The notes: a model not told the origin generated them from the sequence alone. Shown: positions 1 through 9,115, counted from the stretch's first letter. The stretch: DNA of 64,000 nucleotides from Paenibacillus oryzae (GCF_001675045.1 NZ_LYPA01000038.1:52930-116929), one strand, 5' to 3'. Translations and numbers: made by a program.

Positions 1-119
1 TGGCGCGCGCGCTCTCTCTTCAGCAGTGTAGTATAGCGCTTTTCCACCTCTTCCTTTTCCGCCATTGGCGCAAGTCCCATTAAGCGATAGGCTTCTTCCA
101 GTTGTTTATTCTCTTCCAC
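1..119 (-). CDS. J-domain-like protein, N-terminal fragment
   Basis: The reverse strand opens at a GTG (117-119) preceded by a GAGGTG ribosome site and reads into the window edge without a stop. The roughly 39 visible residues (VEENKQLEEAYRLMGL then AEKEEVEKRYTTLLKRE) look like helices I and II of a DnaJ J-domain. The diagnostic HPD loop would lie outside the window, so the assignment rests on helix pattern only. It is transcribed divergently from the gene at 320. Confidence 0.5.
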   Translation of the reverse strand, partial: MEENKQLEEAYRLMGLAPMAEKEEVEKRYTTLLKRERAR

Positions 120-319
120 AGTTTCACCTCAGTTATAATTGGGAAAAATCCGCTAGATTCCTTATAGTATAAGTATACGTAATTATCCCGGCAACGCAAA
201 TGATCGCGTTTGAGAGGAGATTGTCTACATATATTCATAGTTGCCGGTCTAGCTTGCCAAGCCTATTCCAGGGGATTTACAATAATAAACAATGTGATGG
301 ACCGAGGGGGGAGAGTGTG

Positions 320-1354
320 ATGGGGGAAATATGGACGGGCTCTATGAGCGGAGCGCCCTGGACAGCGGAGAAGATCACTAATGCCGTCAAGCATCTCCGA
401 AAGCGGGCTACGGTGTCGTTTGTTGCCGGAGCTGATAAGCTGGACGATTTGGCCAGACTGGATACAGAATTGTTTGCCAAACGTCCGGATTTGATTTTAT
501 CGGTTAGCAATAGCGATGCCAAAAGCCGCTACCCGGAGGAAATGGTGATGGCGCTTTCAGGTCTTAGGCATGTGTTCGCCCTGCAGCTCGATATGAATCA
601 TTCGCAACATTTGGAGCAGTTATCCGCGTTGGAGCGGATGGATTTTTTGGTGATAAGCTCCAAAAAAGAGCTGTCTCTCGAATTTATTAACTCCTATAAA
701 CAACTGCGCTATCTCAGACTATCCGGCAAATTTGCTTCCTTATCGCCAATTACAGGCTGCTCCTCGCTGGAGTCGCTTGTTTTGAATCGCGCCATCGCCG
801 GTCTTGATTTCGTTGCGTCCTTACCTTTGCTACGGGACTTGCTGATCGACAGCTGCACTCTGGAGGAGGGTTCGCTTGCGGCGCTGTCGGATTCCTCCGT
901 GTCCATACTGTCCTTGTCCGCCATTCGCAACCTGACGAATCTGGACGAGTTGAGACTGCTGCGAAATCTCGCATTTCTTCAGATTGCACAGCCTAAGGTG
1001 CAGCGCCTATTCGATTTCTCCAAGCTTGAACGGCTGCGCCAGCTGGAACTGGTTTATATGAAAGGTCTGAAGGAAATTGACCTTCTGTGGACGGCGAATA
1101 CTCTGGAGTATTTGGAGCTCAAGGAAATCAATCCCGTCATAAAAGCAGATGCGTTTAGGAGATTAACCGAGATGGAGCATTTGCGTCAACTCGATTTTCG
1201 CTTCATAGATTTTAATAAAGGCCGTATTGCCGCACTTCAGAAAATGATGCAAGAAGCAGGCAGAGAAGGCGTCCTGATACAAAATATTCCGGAGGACAAG
1301 CACATTCGCTCGTTGGCCCGACAGCAGGCCGCTAAACATTTATTGGGGGAATAG
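320..1354 (+). CDS. Leucine-rich-repeat-like protein, function unknown
   Basis: This 344-residue protein has no signal peptide, so it is probably cytoplasmic. From about residue 80 to 320 it shows irregular repeats of roughly 20-23 residues with the LxxLxL pattern (for example LRYLRLSG, LESLVLN, LEYLELKE), typical of a leucine-rich-repeat solenoid used for protein binding. The open frame extends upstream to 200, but the ATG at 320 follows a GGGGGGAGAG ribosome site; GTG 317 is adjacent and equally possible. It ends 2 nt before the next gene, so the two are cotranscribed and may work together. The partner is unknown. Confidence 0.72.
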   Translation: MGEIWTGSMSGAPWTAEKITNAVKHLRKRATVSFVAGADKLDDLARLDTELFAKRPDLILSVSNSDAKSRYPEEMVMALSGLRHVFALQLDMNHSQHLEQLSALERMDFLVISSKKELSLEFINSYKQLRYLRLSGKFASLSPITGCSSLESLVLNRAIAGLDFVASLPLLRDLLIDSCTLEEGSLAALSDSSVSILSLSAIRNLTNLDELRLLRNLAFLQIAQPKVQRLFDFSKLERLRQLELVYMKGLKEIDLLWTANTLEYLELKEINPVIKADAFRRLTEMEHLRQLDFRFIDFNKGRIAALQKMMQEAGREGVLIQNIPEDKHIRSLARQQAAKHLLGE

Positions 1355-1356
1355 CA

Positions 1357-1896
1357 ATGAATTTTCATCCTACCGTTTTTGAAAATATTAAGGTTGCGCT
1401 GGAGAATGAGCTGTACGACATGGATAATCTGGACGGCCTGGTGACTGTGTCGGGACGGAGCGATTTAATGGATATGGCAGTTATGGGCCGCGAGCTGTCT
1501 CTTCGCTTTACGCTTCCAGGACAAGGGGAGGTCGAGGCGGAGGTGGTTTTGTCTTCGTCGCTGCGGGAATTGGCGGCGGAGCTTTTGGCTGAAGATGAAG
1601 ATAGGGCGGCGGCGGATGAAAGCGCCTGCCGGCTTCGGGTTCGTTTTCATCTGGAGCTTGAACGAGAGGACGAGCAGTGCCAAGCCATCGAACATGTCCT
1701 GCTCCACATCTGGCAGCCAACAAGCCGGCCTGCGCAAACGGTCAGCAAAATCTATGGCGCTTCACAGAACTCCAAAGCCCGCTGCACAGCTGAAATTCAT
1801 TTTGATCGCGGCATTGGAGAAGAGCAGATGGAGGATATTCCCGAGCTGCTGCGCCATATGGCGGAAACATTGAAGGAGCTGGGGAGGCTGCTGTAA
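1357..1896 (+). CDS. Conserved-looking hypothetical protein
   Basis: The 179-residue protein is acidic and has no membrane segment or signal peptide. I do not recognise its family. It begins 2 nt after the stop of the LRR-like gene, using the GGGGGAATAGC just before it as ribosome site, so it is translationally coupled to that gene. The body alternates beta-like stretches (RELSLRFTL, AEVVLSS) with a helical C-terminus (MAETLKELGRLL). Codon use matches its neighbours, which supports a real gene. Confidence 0.7.
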   Translation: MNFHPTVFENIKVALENELYDMDNLDGLVTVSGRSDLMDMAVMGRELSLRFTLPGQGEVEAEVVLSSSLRELAAELLAEDEDRAAADESACRLRVRFHLELEREDEQCQAIEHVLLHIWQPTSRPAQTVSKIYGASQNSKARCTAEIHFDRGIGEEQMEDIPELLRHMAETLKELGRLL

Positions 1897-2000
1897 GGAG
1901 CTATTCCCATACGGGAATGGTTGTGATATAGTACGATGGATAACTGAAAAAGAAAATCCGGCATAGCTGCCCGCATTTATGAATGGGGTGCGCCGCCGGG

Positions 2001-2033
2001 AGAGGTTCGCGAACTCCCTCTATAAAAAACTAA
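2001..2033 (+). promoter_or_regulatory. preQ1-I riboswitch aptamer upstream of queC
   Basis: The stretch has P1 strands AGAGG (2001-2005) and CCTCT (2018-2022) around a short loop, followed by the A-rich tail ATAAAAAACTAA. This is nearly identical to the known preQ1-I aptamer of the Bacillus subtilis queCDEF leader, differing mainly in the loop. It binds the queuosine precursor preQ1 and lowers expression of the following operon. A weak promoter candidate (TTCCCA, 17 nt, TATAGT at 1904-1932) lies upstream. A terminator-like hairpin follows at 2098-2141. Confidence 0.93.
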
Positions 2034-2097
2034 ACGAAACGGTAGTCCGTCGGAGCGTGTTTTTAAACACGACCAAGGACATCGTCGTTTTTGTGTT

Positions 2098-2141
2098 CGG
2101 CGCTTACGGTTCTTTATGAATCGGGGGCGCCGTTTTCTTTT
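2098..2141 (+). terminator. Intrinsic terminator in the que leader
   Basis: A 15-bp stem with one mismatch (CGGCGC at 2098 pairing with GGCGCCG ending at 2132) has a 5-nt loop and is followed by TTTTCTTTT. It lies between the preQ1 aptamer and queC, so it is the likely expression platform. It sits about 65 nt beyond the aptamer, farther than in compact preQ1 switches. How the two couple is an inference; a smaller hairpin at 2056-2072 lies between them. Confidence 0.75.
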
Positions 2142-2212
2142 GGAGAAGGCAGCTTTTACTGCCGGATTTTGCGAACGCTCCATCTTTGAGGTAATGAGAG
2201 GAGCGGTAAAGG

Positions 2213-2896
2213 ATGAGGAACGAAAAAGCGGTTGTTGTATTCAGCGGCGGACAGGACAGCACGACATGTCTGTTCTGGGCCATAAAAACCTTTCGGGAGG
2301 TAGAGGCGGTTACTTTTAATTACGGTCAACGTCATGTTCTGGAGCTGGACTGCGCGGCGGATATTGCCGCCGAGCTTGGCATCCGGCACCATGTGCTGGA
2401 TATGGGGCTGCTTAATCAGCTGGCGCCAAATGCCCTAACCAGAAATGACATTGAAATCAAGCAGGAGGATGGCGGGTTGCCCTCCACCTTTGTTGACGGG
2501 CGAAACCTGCTTTTTTTGACCTTTGCCGCCGTTTTGGCAAAAGGCATTGGCGCCCGCCACATTGTAACCGGCGTTTGCGAAACGGATTTTAGCGGTTATC
2601 CGGATTGTCGTGATGTATTTATCAAGTCGCTTAACGTAACGCTGAATTTGTCGATGGACTACCGCTTTGTTATTGATACGCCGCTGATGTGGCTGAATAA
2701 AGCGCAAACCTGGGCGCTGGCTGACGAGCTAGGAGCCTTTCAGTTTGTGCGCGAACGTACGTTGACCTGCTATAACGGCATCAAGGCGGACGGCTGCGGC
2801 GAATGTCCGGCCTGTCAGCTGCGACGGAGAGGGCTGGAGGAGTATTTGGATAGCGGAGCATCTCTGGAGGGGACGCAACTGGAGGGAACATCATGA
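2213..2896 (+). CDS. queC: 7-cyano-7-deazaguanine (preQ0) synthase QueC
   Basis: QueC converts 7-carboxy-7-deazaguanine to preQ0 with ATP and ammonia in queuosine biosynthesis. The 227-residue protein, the usual family length, has the N-terminal PP-loop SGGQDSTT at about residues 10-17 and a C-terminal zinc site made by the cysteines of TCYNG and CGECPAC. The ATG at 2213 follows GAGAGGAGCGG and TAAAGG. It is first in a queC-queE-queF operon behind the preQ1 riboswitch, and its stop overlaps the queE start as ATGA. Confidence 0.95.
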   Translation: MRNEKAVVVFSGGQDSTTCLFWAIKTFREVEAVTFNYGQRHVLELDCAADIAAELGIRHHVLDMGLLNQLAPNALTRNDIEIKQEDGGLPSTFVDGRNLLFLTFAAVLAKGIGARHIVTGVCETDFSGYPDCRDVFIKSLNVTLNLSMDYRFVIDTPLMWLNKAQTWALADELGAFQFVRERTLTCYNGIKADGCGECPACQLRRRGLEEYLDSGASLEGTQLEGTS

Positions 2897-3741
2897 TGGC
2901 GCGGTCACTTGCCGTCCCCAGGGCAGCTTCCCGTGAAGCAGCCAATGATAGGTTTTCTGCCGACAGCAGCGCCGATTGCAGCCAGGGCGCTCATGAAGGG
3001 GTTGTTGACGCTGCCGTCGGACGCCGCATCCCCGTCATGGAGGTGTTTGGTCCAACTGTGCAGGGCGAAGGCATGGTCATCGGCCGCAAAACGATGTTTG
3101 TCCGCACCGCAGGCTGCGATTATCAGTGCAGCTGGTGCGATTCCGCTTTTACATGGGACGGTACCGGCAAAGCCGACATTAGGCTTTTGAGCGCAAAAGA
3201 GATTTTCGACGAGCTGCTCGCCGTTGGCGGAGAAGGCTTTGATCATGTCACGATATCGGGGGGCAATCCCGCGCTTCTGCCGCAGCTGGCTTCGCTTATA
3301 GATTTGCTGCATGCTGAAGGCATCAGAGTTGCGCTGGAAACGCAGGGCAGCCGATGGCAGCCCTGGTTTACCGTAATCGATGATTTAACTTTGTCTCCCA
3401 AGCCGCCAACCTCGGGCATGGTGACGGACCTTGGGAAGCTGGACGAAATCATCGGCGAGTTATCTCAAGCGAAAACGGTGTTTTGCTTGAAGGTTGTTGT
3501 TTTTGACGAGGCCGACCTGGCTTATGCCAAAACCATTCATATCAGGTATCCCGGCGTGCCGTTTTATTTGCAAGCCGGAAACGGGAATTTGCTGGAAACC
3601 GATCCCGCAGCGCTTTTGCCATATTTGGTGGAGCGTTATGAATGGCTGATCGAATTTGTTATGGACGATAATGAACTTCGCGGCGTACATGTATTGCCGC
3701 AGCTTCATACCTGGGTATGGGGCAACAAAAAAGGCGTGTAG
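2893..3741 (+). CDS. queE: 7-carboxy-7-deazaguanine synthase QueE, N-terminally extended
   Basis: QueE is a radical-SAM enzyme that contracts 6-carboxytetrahydropterin to 7-carboxy-7-deazaguanine. The Fe-S motif is CDYQCSWC (C-x3-C-x2-C), followed by ISGGNP and SPKPP segments as in Bacillus QueE. Similarity to B. subtilis QueE starts only at IPVMEVFGP, near residue 46, so the predicted protein carries about 45 extra residues ([15 protein letters not shown] onward) of low complexity and unknown role. The ATG at 2893 follows GGAGGG and overlaps queC. No good ribosome site precedes a later start, so the extension is probably translated. Confidence 0.93.
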   Translation: MMARSLAVPRAASREAANDRFSADSSADCSQGAHEGVVDAAVGRRIPVMEVFGPTVQGEGMVIGRKTMFVRTAGCDYQCSWCDSAFTWDGTGKADIRLLSAKEIFDELLAVGGEGFDHVTISGGNPALLPQLASLIDLLHAEGIRVALETQGSRWQPWFTVIDDLTLSPKPPTSGMVTDLGKLDEIIGELSQAKTVFCLKVVVFDEADLAYAKTIHIRYPGVPFYLQAGNGNLLETDPAALLPYLVERYEWLIEFVMDDNELRGVHVLPQLHTWVWGNKKGV

Positions 3742-3762
3742 CCGTAAACAAGGATGAGAGCA

Positions 3763-4284
3763 ATGAAGCATAATACAAAGCAAACCAGTGAAGGAAGAGA
3801 TAGCAGGGAGCTGGATGGTCTGACGCTTCTGGGCAATCAGGGAACAGCGTACGCCTTTAGCTATGCGCCGGAGGTTTTGGAGCATTTTGAAAACAAGCAT
3901 CAAGGCCGTGATTATTTTGTCAAATTCAATTGTCCGGAGTTTACGAGCCTTTGTCCCATTACGGGACAGCCCGATTTTGCCACGATCTATATTTCCTATA
4001 TTCCCGATGTGCGGATGGTCGAAAGCAAATCGCTAAAGCTTTATCTGTTCAGCTTCCGCAATCACGGCGATTTCCATGAGGACTGCATGAACATCATTAT
4101 GAATGATTTAATCAAGCTGATGGACCCTCGTTATATCGAGGTATGGGGCAAATTTACGCCGCGCGGCGGCATTTCGATCGATCCTTATTGCAACTGGGGC
4201 CGCCCGGGAACCAAATACGAGGATATGGCGCAGCATCGGCTGATGAACCATGATTTGTATCCCGAAAAGGTGGACAACCGTTAA
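3763..4284 (+). CDS. queF: NADPH-dependent preQ0 reductase QueF
   Basis: QueF reduces the nitrile of preQ0 to preQ1. The protein is of the short YkvM type (about 173 residues), with the nucleophilic cysteine in [12 protein letters not shown] and the conserved stretch [19 protein letters not shown] 3763 has AAGGATGAG at proper spacing and is preferred over ATG 3754. It ends the operon 12-21 nt behind queE. QueD, which sits between queC and queE in B. subtilis, is absent here and must be elsewhere or replaced. Confidence 0.94.
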   Translation: MKHNTKQTSEGRDSRELDGLTLLGNQGTAYAFSYAPEVLEHFENKHQGRDYFVKFNCPEFTSLCPITGQPDFATIYISYIPDVRMVESKSLKLYLFSFRNHGDFHEDCMNIIMNDLIKLMDPRYIEVWGKFTPRGGISIDPYCNWGRPGTKYEDMAQHRLMNHDLYPEKVDNR

Positions 4285-4306
4285 TAGTTGCGGACGATGC
4301 GCAGTA

Positions 4307-4396
4307 GAGCGTAGAGCGTAGAGCATAGAGCGTAGAGTGTAAAGCATAAAGCATAGAGCATAGAGCATAGAGCATAGAGCATAAAGCATAGGGCAG
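4307..4396 (+). repeat. Heptanucleotide tandem repeat (GAGCATA family)
   Basis: Twelve full copies of a 7-bp unit run from 4307 to 4390, as GAGCATA, GAGCGTA, AAGCATA and GAGTGTA variants, with a decayed thirteenth copy after them. On the reverse strand the repeat would read MLYALCS-type heptapeptides, but there is no ribosome site and the unit is not a codon multiple under selection. It lies between queF and its terminator. Confidence 0.93.
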
Positions 4397-4418
4397 GCCT
4401 GACGGCGCTGCCTTTTTT
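4392..4418 (+). terminator. Terminator of the que operon
   Basis: GGCAG (4392-4396) pairs with CTGCC (4408-4412) and is followed by six T. The stem begins in the last decayed heptamer copy. Confidence 0.7.
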
Positions 4419-4435
4419 GCTGTGAAAAATATCTG

Positions 4436-4465
4436 TTGTGAATGTGGAGAGGGGTATAGTACAAT
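4436..4465 (+). promoter_or_regulatory. Candidate SigA promoter of the carotenoid operon
   Basis: TTGTGA and TACAAT are separated by 18 nt, placing the start of transcription about 40 nt before the first carotenoid gene. It is the best SigA-like pair between the que terminator and 4513. I saw no clear operator. Confidence 0.5.
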
Positions 4466-4512
4466 ATTAATTAACCTTACGGTATAAATAATTATTGAGA
4501 GGGGCAGTTTCG

Positions 4513-6024
4513 GTGGTCGGTAAAAAGGTGGCAGTTATCGGAGCTGGTCCGGGAGGTCTTGCGGCGGGGATGCTTTTATCATCGCAAGGCTATGAGGTTG
4601 CCGTTTATGAAAAACAAGACGCTGTAGGCGGCCGAACATCCCGGTTTCAACTTGGCGACTATTATTTTGACCGGGGCGCAACGTTTCTGATGATGCCTTG
4701 GCTGCTTGAGGAAGTGTTTCAGGCGGCGGGCAGAAATTTGCAGGATTATGTAAAAATGATTGAGCTGGATCCCTTGTACCGGCTTCAATTCGGCGACATT
4801 GCCTTTGAAGCTACGCGTGACCGTGAGCGAATGGTGGCGGAAATTGAGCGGCATTTTCCCGGCAATGGAGAAGGCTATTTGCGCTTTATGCGGGAGGAAA
4901 GCGAAAAGTTCAAGGTTATTAAGCCGCTGCTGCAGCGCCCTTTCAGCAAGGTGAGCGATTTGTTCTCCGCCGATGTGTTTGCCGCTTTGCCCAAGCTTCA
5001 TGCCACAGATAATGTCTATAATCGACTTTCACGATATTTCAATGACGAGCGGCTGATAAGCGCTTTTACCTTTCAGGCCAAATATTTAGGCATGTCGCCC
5101 TGGAGCTGCCCGGGTACGTTTACGATCCTGTCGTATCTGGAGCATCAATACGGCTTGTTTCATCCCATTGGGGGCGTAAACCGGATTTGCCAGGCAATGG
5201 CGGACGTTATAAGCGAATATGGCGGCGCCATTCATCTGAACAAAGGCGTTGGCAAGGTGCTTTCGCAAGGCGGAAAGGCGATTGGCGTGCAATTGGACGA
5301 CGGGGAAAACGTATATGCGGATCATGTCGTGATTAACGGGGACTTTGCAACGGCGATGAACCGACTGTTCGAGCCCGGACAGCTCAAGAAATATTCACCC
5401 GTAAAGCTTGCCGCCAAAAAATATTCCTGTTCCGCTTATATGCTGTATTTGGGGATAAACCGGGAAATCGACATGCCTCATCACACTATTTTGTTTGCCA
5501 AGGATTATCGCCGCAATGCGGATGAATTGACTCGCAGCAAGGTGTTGTCCAAGGACGCCTCCATATATGTGCATAATCCTTGCGTTAACGACCCGACGCT
5601 GGCTCCGCCGGGAAAAACGGCATTGTACGTTCTTATGCCGGTGCCTAATCTGACGGGCAGCATTGATTGGGAAAACGAGGAAGAGGCGGTTAAACAATAT
5701 GTGCTGAACCGGCTACAGCAGGAGCCTGGCATCGGCAAGCTGGGGGATTCCATCGAGGTGTCAGCAAGCCTAACGCCGCTGGGCTGGCGTGACCGCCATG
5801 ACGTTTATCAAGGCGCAACCTTCAACCTTGCCCATTCTTTGGACCAGATGCTGATGCTGCGGCCTCATAATCGCTTTCAGGAAATGGGCAATTGCTGGCT
5901 TGTCGGAGGGGGCACTCATCCCGGCAGCGGCTTGCCTACCATTTTTGAATCCGCACGTATTAGCGCCAGACTTATTTTGGAGCAGGATTATGGTAAAAAA
6001 AGCTCGGCTGCGAACTTTATCTAG
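4513..6024 (+). CDS. crtN: CrtN-type diapophytoene desaturase
   Basis: This is a FAD-dependent carotenoid desaturase of about 503 residues. The dinucleotide fold GAGPGGLAAG lies at the N-terminus, the C-terminal FAD motif is GGGTHPGSGLP, and the internal stretch YSCSAYMLYLGI resembles staphylococcal CrtN. The family dehydrogenates the C30 backbone 4,4'-diapophytoene to coloured polyenes. The GTG at 4513 is 8 nt behind GAGAGGGG; an upstream TTG at 4495 would sit inside that ribosome site. First gene of a seven-gene operon. Step order among the three paralogs cannot be fixed from sequence. Confidence 0.85.
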   Translation: MVGKKVAVIGAGPGGLAAGMLLSSQGYEVAVYEKQDAVGGRTSRFQLGDYYFDRGATFLMMPWLLEEVFQAAGRNLQDYVKMIELDPLYRLQFGDIAFEATRDRERMVAEIERHFPGNGEGYLRFMREESEKFKVIKPLLQRPFSKVSDLFSADVFAALPKLHATDNVYNRLSRYFNDERLISAFTFQAKYLGMSPWSCPGTFTILSYLEHQYGLFHPIGGVNRICQAMADVISEYGGAIHLNKGVGKVLSQGGKAIGVQLDDGENVYADHVVINGDFATAMNRLFEPGQLKKYSPVKLAAKKYSCSAYMLYLGINREIDMPHHTILFAKDYRRNADELTRSKVLSKDASIYVHNPCVNDPTLAPPGKTALYVLMPVPNLTGSIDWENEEEAVKQYVLNRLQQEPGIGKLGDSIEVSASLTPLGWRDRHDVYQGATFNLAHSLDQMLMLRPHNRFQEMGNCWLVGGGTHPGSGLPTIFESARISARLILEQDYGKKSSAANFI

Positions 6025-6057
6025 AGTCCAGCCAAGGCATAGGAGGAGGTGGCGGAC

Positions 6058-7527
6058 TTGCCGCGAATAATAATAGCGGGCGGCGGCATCGGGGGAATGA
6101 TAGCCGCCTTGCTTCTAAGCAAGCAAGGCGCCGATGTCGGACTGTTCGAGAAAAATGACAAGCTGGGAGGACGGCTCGCTTTTCAGGAGGGGGATGGCTT
6201 CCGTATTGATCAAGGTCCAACGATTGTGCTGTTGCCGGAAATGCTGCTTGATATTCTGGAGGAGGCCGGTATCCCGCGCGCATCCATCCCGCTTCAGGAA
6301 TGCTCACCTATGCATGTCATTCACTATGCCGACGGCACCAGGCTGACAAAATGGCGGGATACAGACAAACAAATGGAGGAGCTGGAGCGGCTGGCGCCGG
6401 GAAGCTCAAACGGTTTTCTTCGGTATATGGATCATATGAGAGAGGGCTTTAAGCTTGGCAAGGCCGCATTTTTGGATCGTCCCTTTTTCCGAAAAAGCCA
6501 TTTGTTTACCGTATCCAATTTGAGGCTGCTGGCCCGATTGCGGGCATATAGAAGCACGCGGGCGCTTGCCGCCCGATATTTTCGGGATGAACGGCTGGTA
6601 GACGCTTTTTCGCTGCAGACGCTGTATATCGGGGGAGCGCCGTTTCAAGCGCCGGGCCTCTATACCTTGCTGCCCTATGCGGAGCATGAATATGGCGTCT
6701 GGTATGTCAAGGGCGGTTACGCCTCGCTGGTGCCGCTGCTGGAGAAGGAGCTCCGGTCGCGCGGGGTGGATATTCACACCGGCATGGAAGTAAGCGAGCT
6801 GCTGCTGGAGAACGGCATATGCAGGGGCTTTATTGCGGGCGGCAAGGCGTACAGGGGAGACGCCGTCGTTTATAACGGAGATTTGCCCCATAGGCTGCCC
6901 GTGCTAAATGAGGCAGAAGAAGCACTCGAAAAGGAGGAGCGAAGCGATAAATATGTGCCTTCCTCCGGGTGTGTGCTGGTGTATGCCGGAACAAACAAAA
7001 CATGGCCTAATGCGGCAACCCATCAATTCTTTTTGCCGCCGTCGCTGAATGATAGCTTAAAAGATATTTTTGTCAAAAAGACATTGCCAAGGAATCCGTC
7101 CTTTTATGTGTTTAACCCTTCCGCGATAGATAAAGACGCTGCTCCTGCGGGCCATAGCGCGCTTTACTTTTTGATTCCTTGTCCGCCGGAGCCTTTTGTG
7201 GATTGGGAGCGTGAAACGGCCGCTTTAGTAGACAACGTGCTGGAGGAGGCCGAGCGAAGAGGGTTTCCCGGTTTGAGGGCTTCGATCGTTTGGAAGAGCG
7301 TGCGGACGCCCCGGGACGCCAAGAGGGACGGCTTGTTTCAGGGGGGCAGCTTTGGCCTTGCGCCGCTGCTCCTGCAATCCGCAGCTTTCCGGCCTCAGTT
7401 CAAGCACGGCAAAATAGAAGGGCTTTACGCCGTGGGAGCATCCATTCATCCCGGCGGGGGCATTCCCATTGTTATGCAAGGAGCAAAGCTGCTTGCCCAT
7501 CATCTTATTGAGGAGGTCTTCCCATGA
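6058..7527 (+). CDS. CrtN-family carotenoid desaturase/oxidase, second paralog
   Basis: The protein, about 489 residues, has GGGIGGMIAA at the N-terminus, GPTIVLLPE as in CrtN, and the C-terminal FAD motif GASIHPGGGIP. It is a second desaturase-family enzyme, diverged from the first and third copies. TTG 6058 lies 9-11 nt behind AGGAGGAGG, whereas GTG 6049 would overlap that ribosome site. Its stop overlaps the crtM start as ATGA. In Bacillus C30 pathways a second CrtN-like enzyme introduces terminal oxygen or extra double bonds; which applies here is not decidable by eye. Confidence 0.8.
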   Translation: MPRIIIAGGGIGGMIAALLLSKQGADVGLFEKNDKLGGRLAFQEGDGFRIDQGPTIVLLPEMLLDILEEAGIPRASIPLQECSPMHVIHYADGTRLTKWRDTDKQMEELERLAPGSSNGFLRYMDHMREGFKLGKAAFLDRPFFRKSHLFTVSNLRLLARLRAYRSTRALAARYFRDERLVDAFSLQTLYIGGAPFQAPGLYTLLPYAEHEYGVWYVKGGYASLVPLLEKELRSRGVDIHTGMEVSELLLENGICRGFIAGGKAYRGDAVVYNGDLPHRLPVLNEAEEALEKEERSDKYVPSSGCVLVYAGTNKTWPNAATHQFFLPPSLNDSLKDIFVKKTLPRNPSFYVFNPSAIDKDAAPAGHSALYFLIPCPPEPFVDWERETAALVDNVLEEAERRGFPGLRASIVWKSVRTPRDAKRDGLFQGGSFGLAPLLLQSAAFRPQFKHGKIEGLYAVGASIHPGGGIPIVMQGAKLLAHHLIEEVFP

Positions 7528-8393
7528 ACGTACAAGACAACCTGGCTCAATGCGAAGCCATGATCGCCAAAGGTTCAACTAGCTTTTACCATGCCTTCCG
7601 CTTGCTGGACAGTCCTCGAAGAGAAGCTGTTTTTGTCATTTACGCCTTCTGCCGCCTTATTGACGATGCGATAGACGAGGAGCAGCCGCTTTTTAGTATT
7701 GATGAGCTGGAGCAAGGATTTAAGGACCTGGAGCATGCGGACGGCCATTTTATATGGGATTCGCTGCGCTGGCTGTTCCGTCATTTCAAGCTGAGCAAGG
7801 AGCCTTTTTTCCGTCAGATGGAAGGACAACGCAGAGATTTGGTCGTCACCCATTACGAGACGATGGAGCAGTTGGAGAGCTATTGCTATCTGGTAGCGGG
7901 AACGGTAGGGGAAATGCTGCTGCCCGTTTTGCATGACGCGCCAGGCGAAGCCGTAACCAAATCCGGCATCTATTTGGGCAAAGCCATGCAAATTGTTAAT
8001 ATTATCCGCGATGTGGGCGAGGATCGCGAGCGGGGACGCAGGTATTTGCCGCTGGAATTAATGAAGCGCCACGGCTATACGGAGGAGCAGTTTGACCGGG
8101 GAGAGGTGAACGAGGCGTTTCGCCATCTCGTTGACGAGCTGACGGAGCTTTCCAGGTCCTGGTTCCGAATCGGGCTGGAGAACATCGGAAGTTATCCTGT
8201 GCAAAGCGCCATCGCGGTCGAATTGGCGGCAGGTTATTATAGCGCCATTTTGAACAAGGTGAAGGATAACCGTTATGAGGTGTTTACAAAACGCTCCATC
8301 GTGGGCTCCCTGGAAAAAGGCGTCATTTACGCTTCGGTCAAACGGAAATACGGCAAGCCGCGTCAAAACGGGACGGAAACTGCGGTGAGCTGA
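7524..8393 (+). CDS. crtM: Squalene/phytoene synthase-family enzyme, probable 4,4'-diapophytoene synthase
   Basis: This enzyme condenses two prenyl diphosphates head to head. Both Mg-binding aspartate motifs are present: DDAIDE at residues 47-52 and RDVGED at 162-167, along with AGTVGEML. With 289 residues it matches CrtM. Because the neighbours are CrtN/CrtP-like, the likely substrate is farnesyl diphosphate, giving the C30 product; C40 phytoene synthesis is the alternative. ATG 7524 is coupled to the preceding stop, with AGGAGG upstream. It is the committed step of the pathway encoded by this operon. Confidence 0.88.
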   Translation: MNVQDNLAQCEAMIAKGSTSFYHAFRLLDSPRREAVFVIYAFCRLIDDAIDEEQPLFSIDELEQGFKDLEHADGHFIWDSLRWLFRHFKLSKEPFFRQMEGQRRDLVVTHYETMEQLESYCYLVAGTVGEMLLPVLHDAPGEAVTKSGIYLGKAMQIVNIIRDVGEDRERGRRYLPLELMKRHGYTEEQFDRGEVNEAFRHLVDELTELSRSWFRIGLENIGSYPVQSAIAVELAAGYYSAILNKVKDNRYEVFTKRSIVGSLEKGVIYASVKRKYGKPRQNGTETAVS

Positions 8394-8395
8394 GT

Positions 8396-9115
8396 ATGGG
8401 CAAACTATTTGTTTTTTGGTATGTGGTTGGCCTGTTGCTGATGCTTACGGTAGGCGTGCCGGATTGGCTGGCTTTTTCAAACGGCCTGTTCCTTGTTTTT
8501 TTTGCATGCTGCGCGCTGGATATAGAACGTCAGCTTGGAGAAAAACGGGTTATTCGCTGGAGCCGGGCTTTTGCGGCAGGGCTGCTCACTTTTTCGGTAG
8601 AGTGGCTGGGCGTTGCAACCGGCTGGCCGTTTGGCTCTTATCATTACACTGATGTGCTTGGATTTTCGTTAGGCGGCGTTCCGTTAACCATTGCGTTTGC
8701 CTGGGTGGGCGTTATCGTAACTGCGGTTCTGCTATCGGACTCGGGAAGCAAGTGGATCAGGGCTTTATGGGCGGGCTTATGCACGGTTATATTCGACCTG
8801 GTGCTGGACCCCGTTGCCTACGCTCGCGGGTTCTGGTCCTGGGAGGGCGAGGGAGGGTATTACGGCATTCCGTTTACCAACTTTGCCAGCTGGTTTATCA
8901 TTTCGTTTGCGCTGTCGTTTCTGTTTCCGATTCGCAAGACACCGTTCCCTATTCGCAGGAAAGCCGTTCGCCTGTCGCAGATGATGCTTCTTATGTTCGG
9001 GGTGCTGGGCCTTCCCGAGCGGCAATACCTGCCCATTCTGATTGCGGTGGCGGCGTCGGCCTTGCTGGAAAGGGGGCTTCGTCATGGAAGCTTCAAACGA
9101 ACATCCCGTATTTAA
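8396..9115 (+). CDS. Carotenoid biosynthesis membrane protein, CruF/DUF422-type hydratase
   Basis: The 239-residue integral membrane protein has about six hydrophobic segments and the family hallmarks VEWLGVATGWPFGSYHY and DLVLDPVAYARGFW. CruF-type proteins add water across the terminal double bond of acyclic carotenoids, producing a tertiary hydroxyl that can be glycosylated. It starts 2 nt after crtM. The acyltransferase and glycosyltransferase genes that follow fit a hydroxylate, glycosylate, acylate order. Substrate specificity is inferred from context. Confidence 0.82.
   Translation: MGKLFVFWYVVGLLLMLTVGVPDWLAFSNGLFLVFFACCALDIERQLGEKRVIRWSRAFAAGLLTFSVEWLGVATGWPFGSYHYTDVLGFSLGGVPLTIAFAWVGVIVTAVLLSDSGSKWIRALWAGLCTVIFDLVLDPVAYARGFWSWEGEGGYYGIPFTNFASWFIISFALSFLFPIRKTPFPIRRKAVRLSQMMLLMFGVLGLPERQYLPILIAVAASALLERGLRHGSFKRTSRI

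Noticed and set aside
4108..4464. Reverse-strand ORF with MLYALCS-type peptide repeats
   Set aside because: It arises from the 7-bp tandem repeat read in a 21-bp cycle, overlaps queF, and has no ribosome site.
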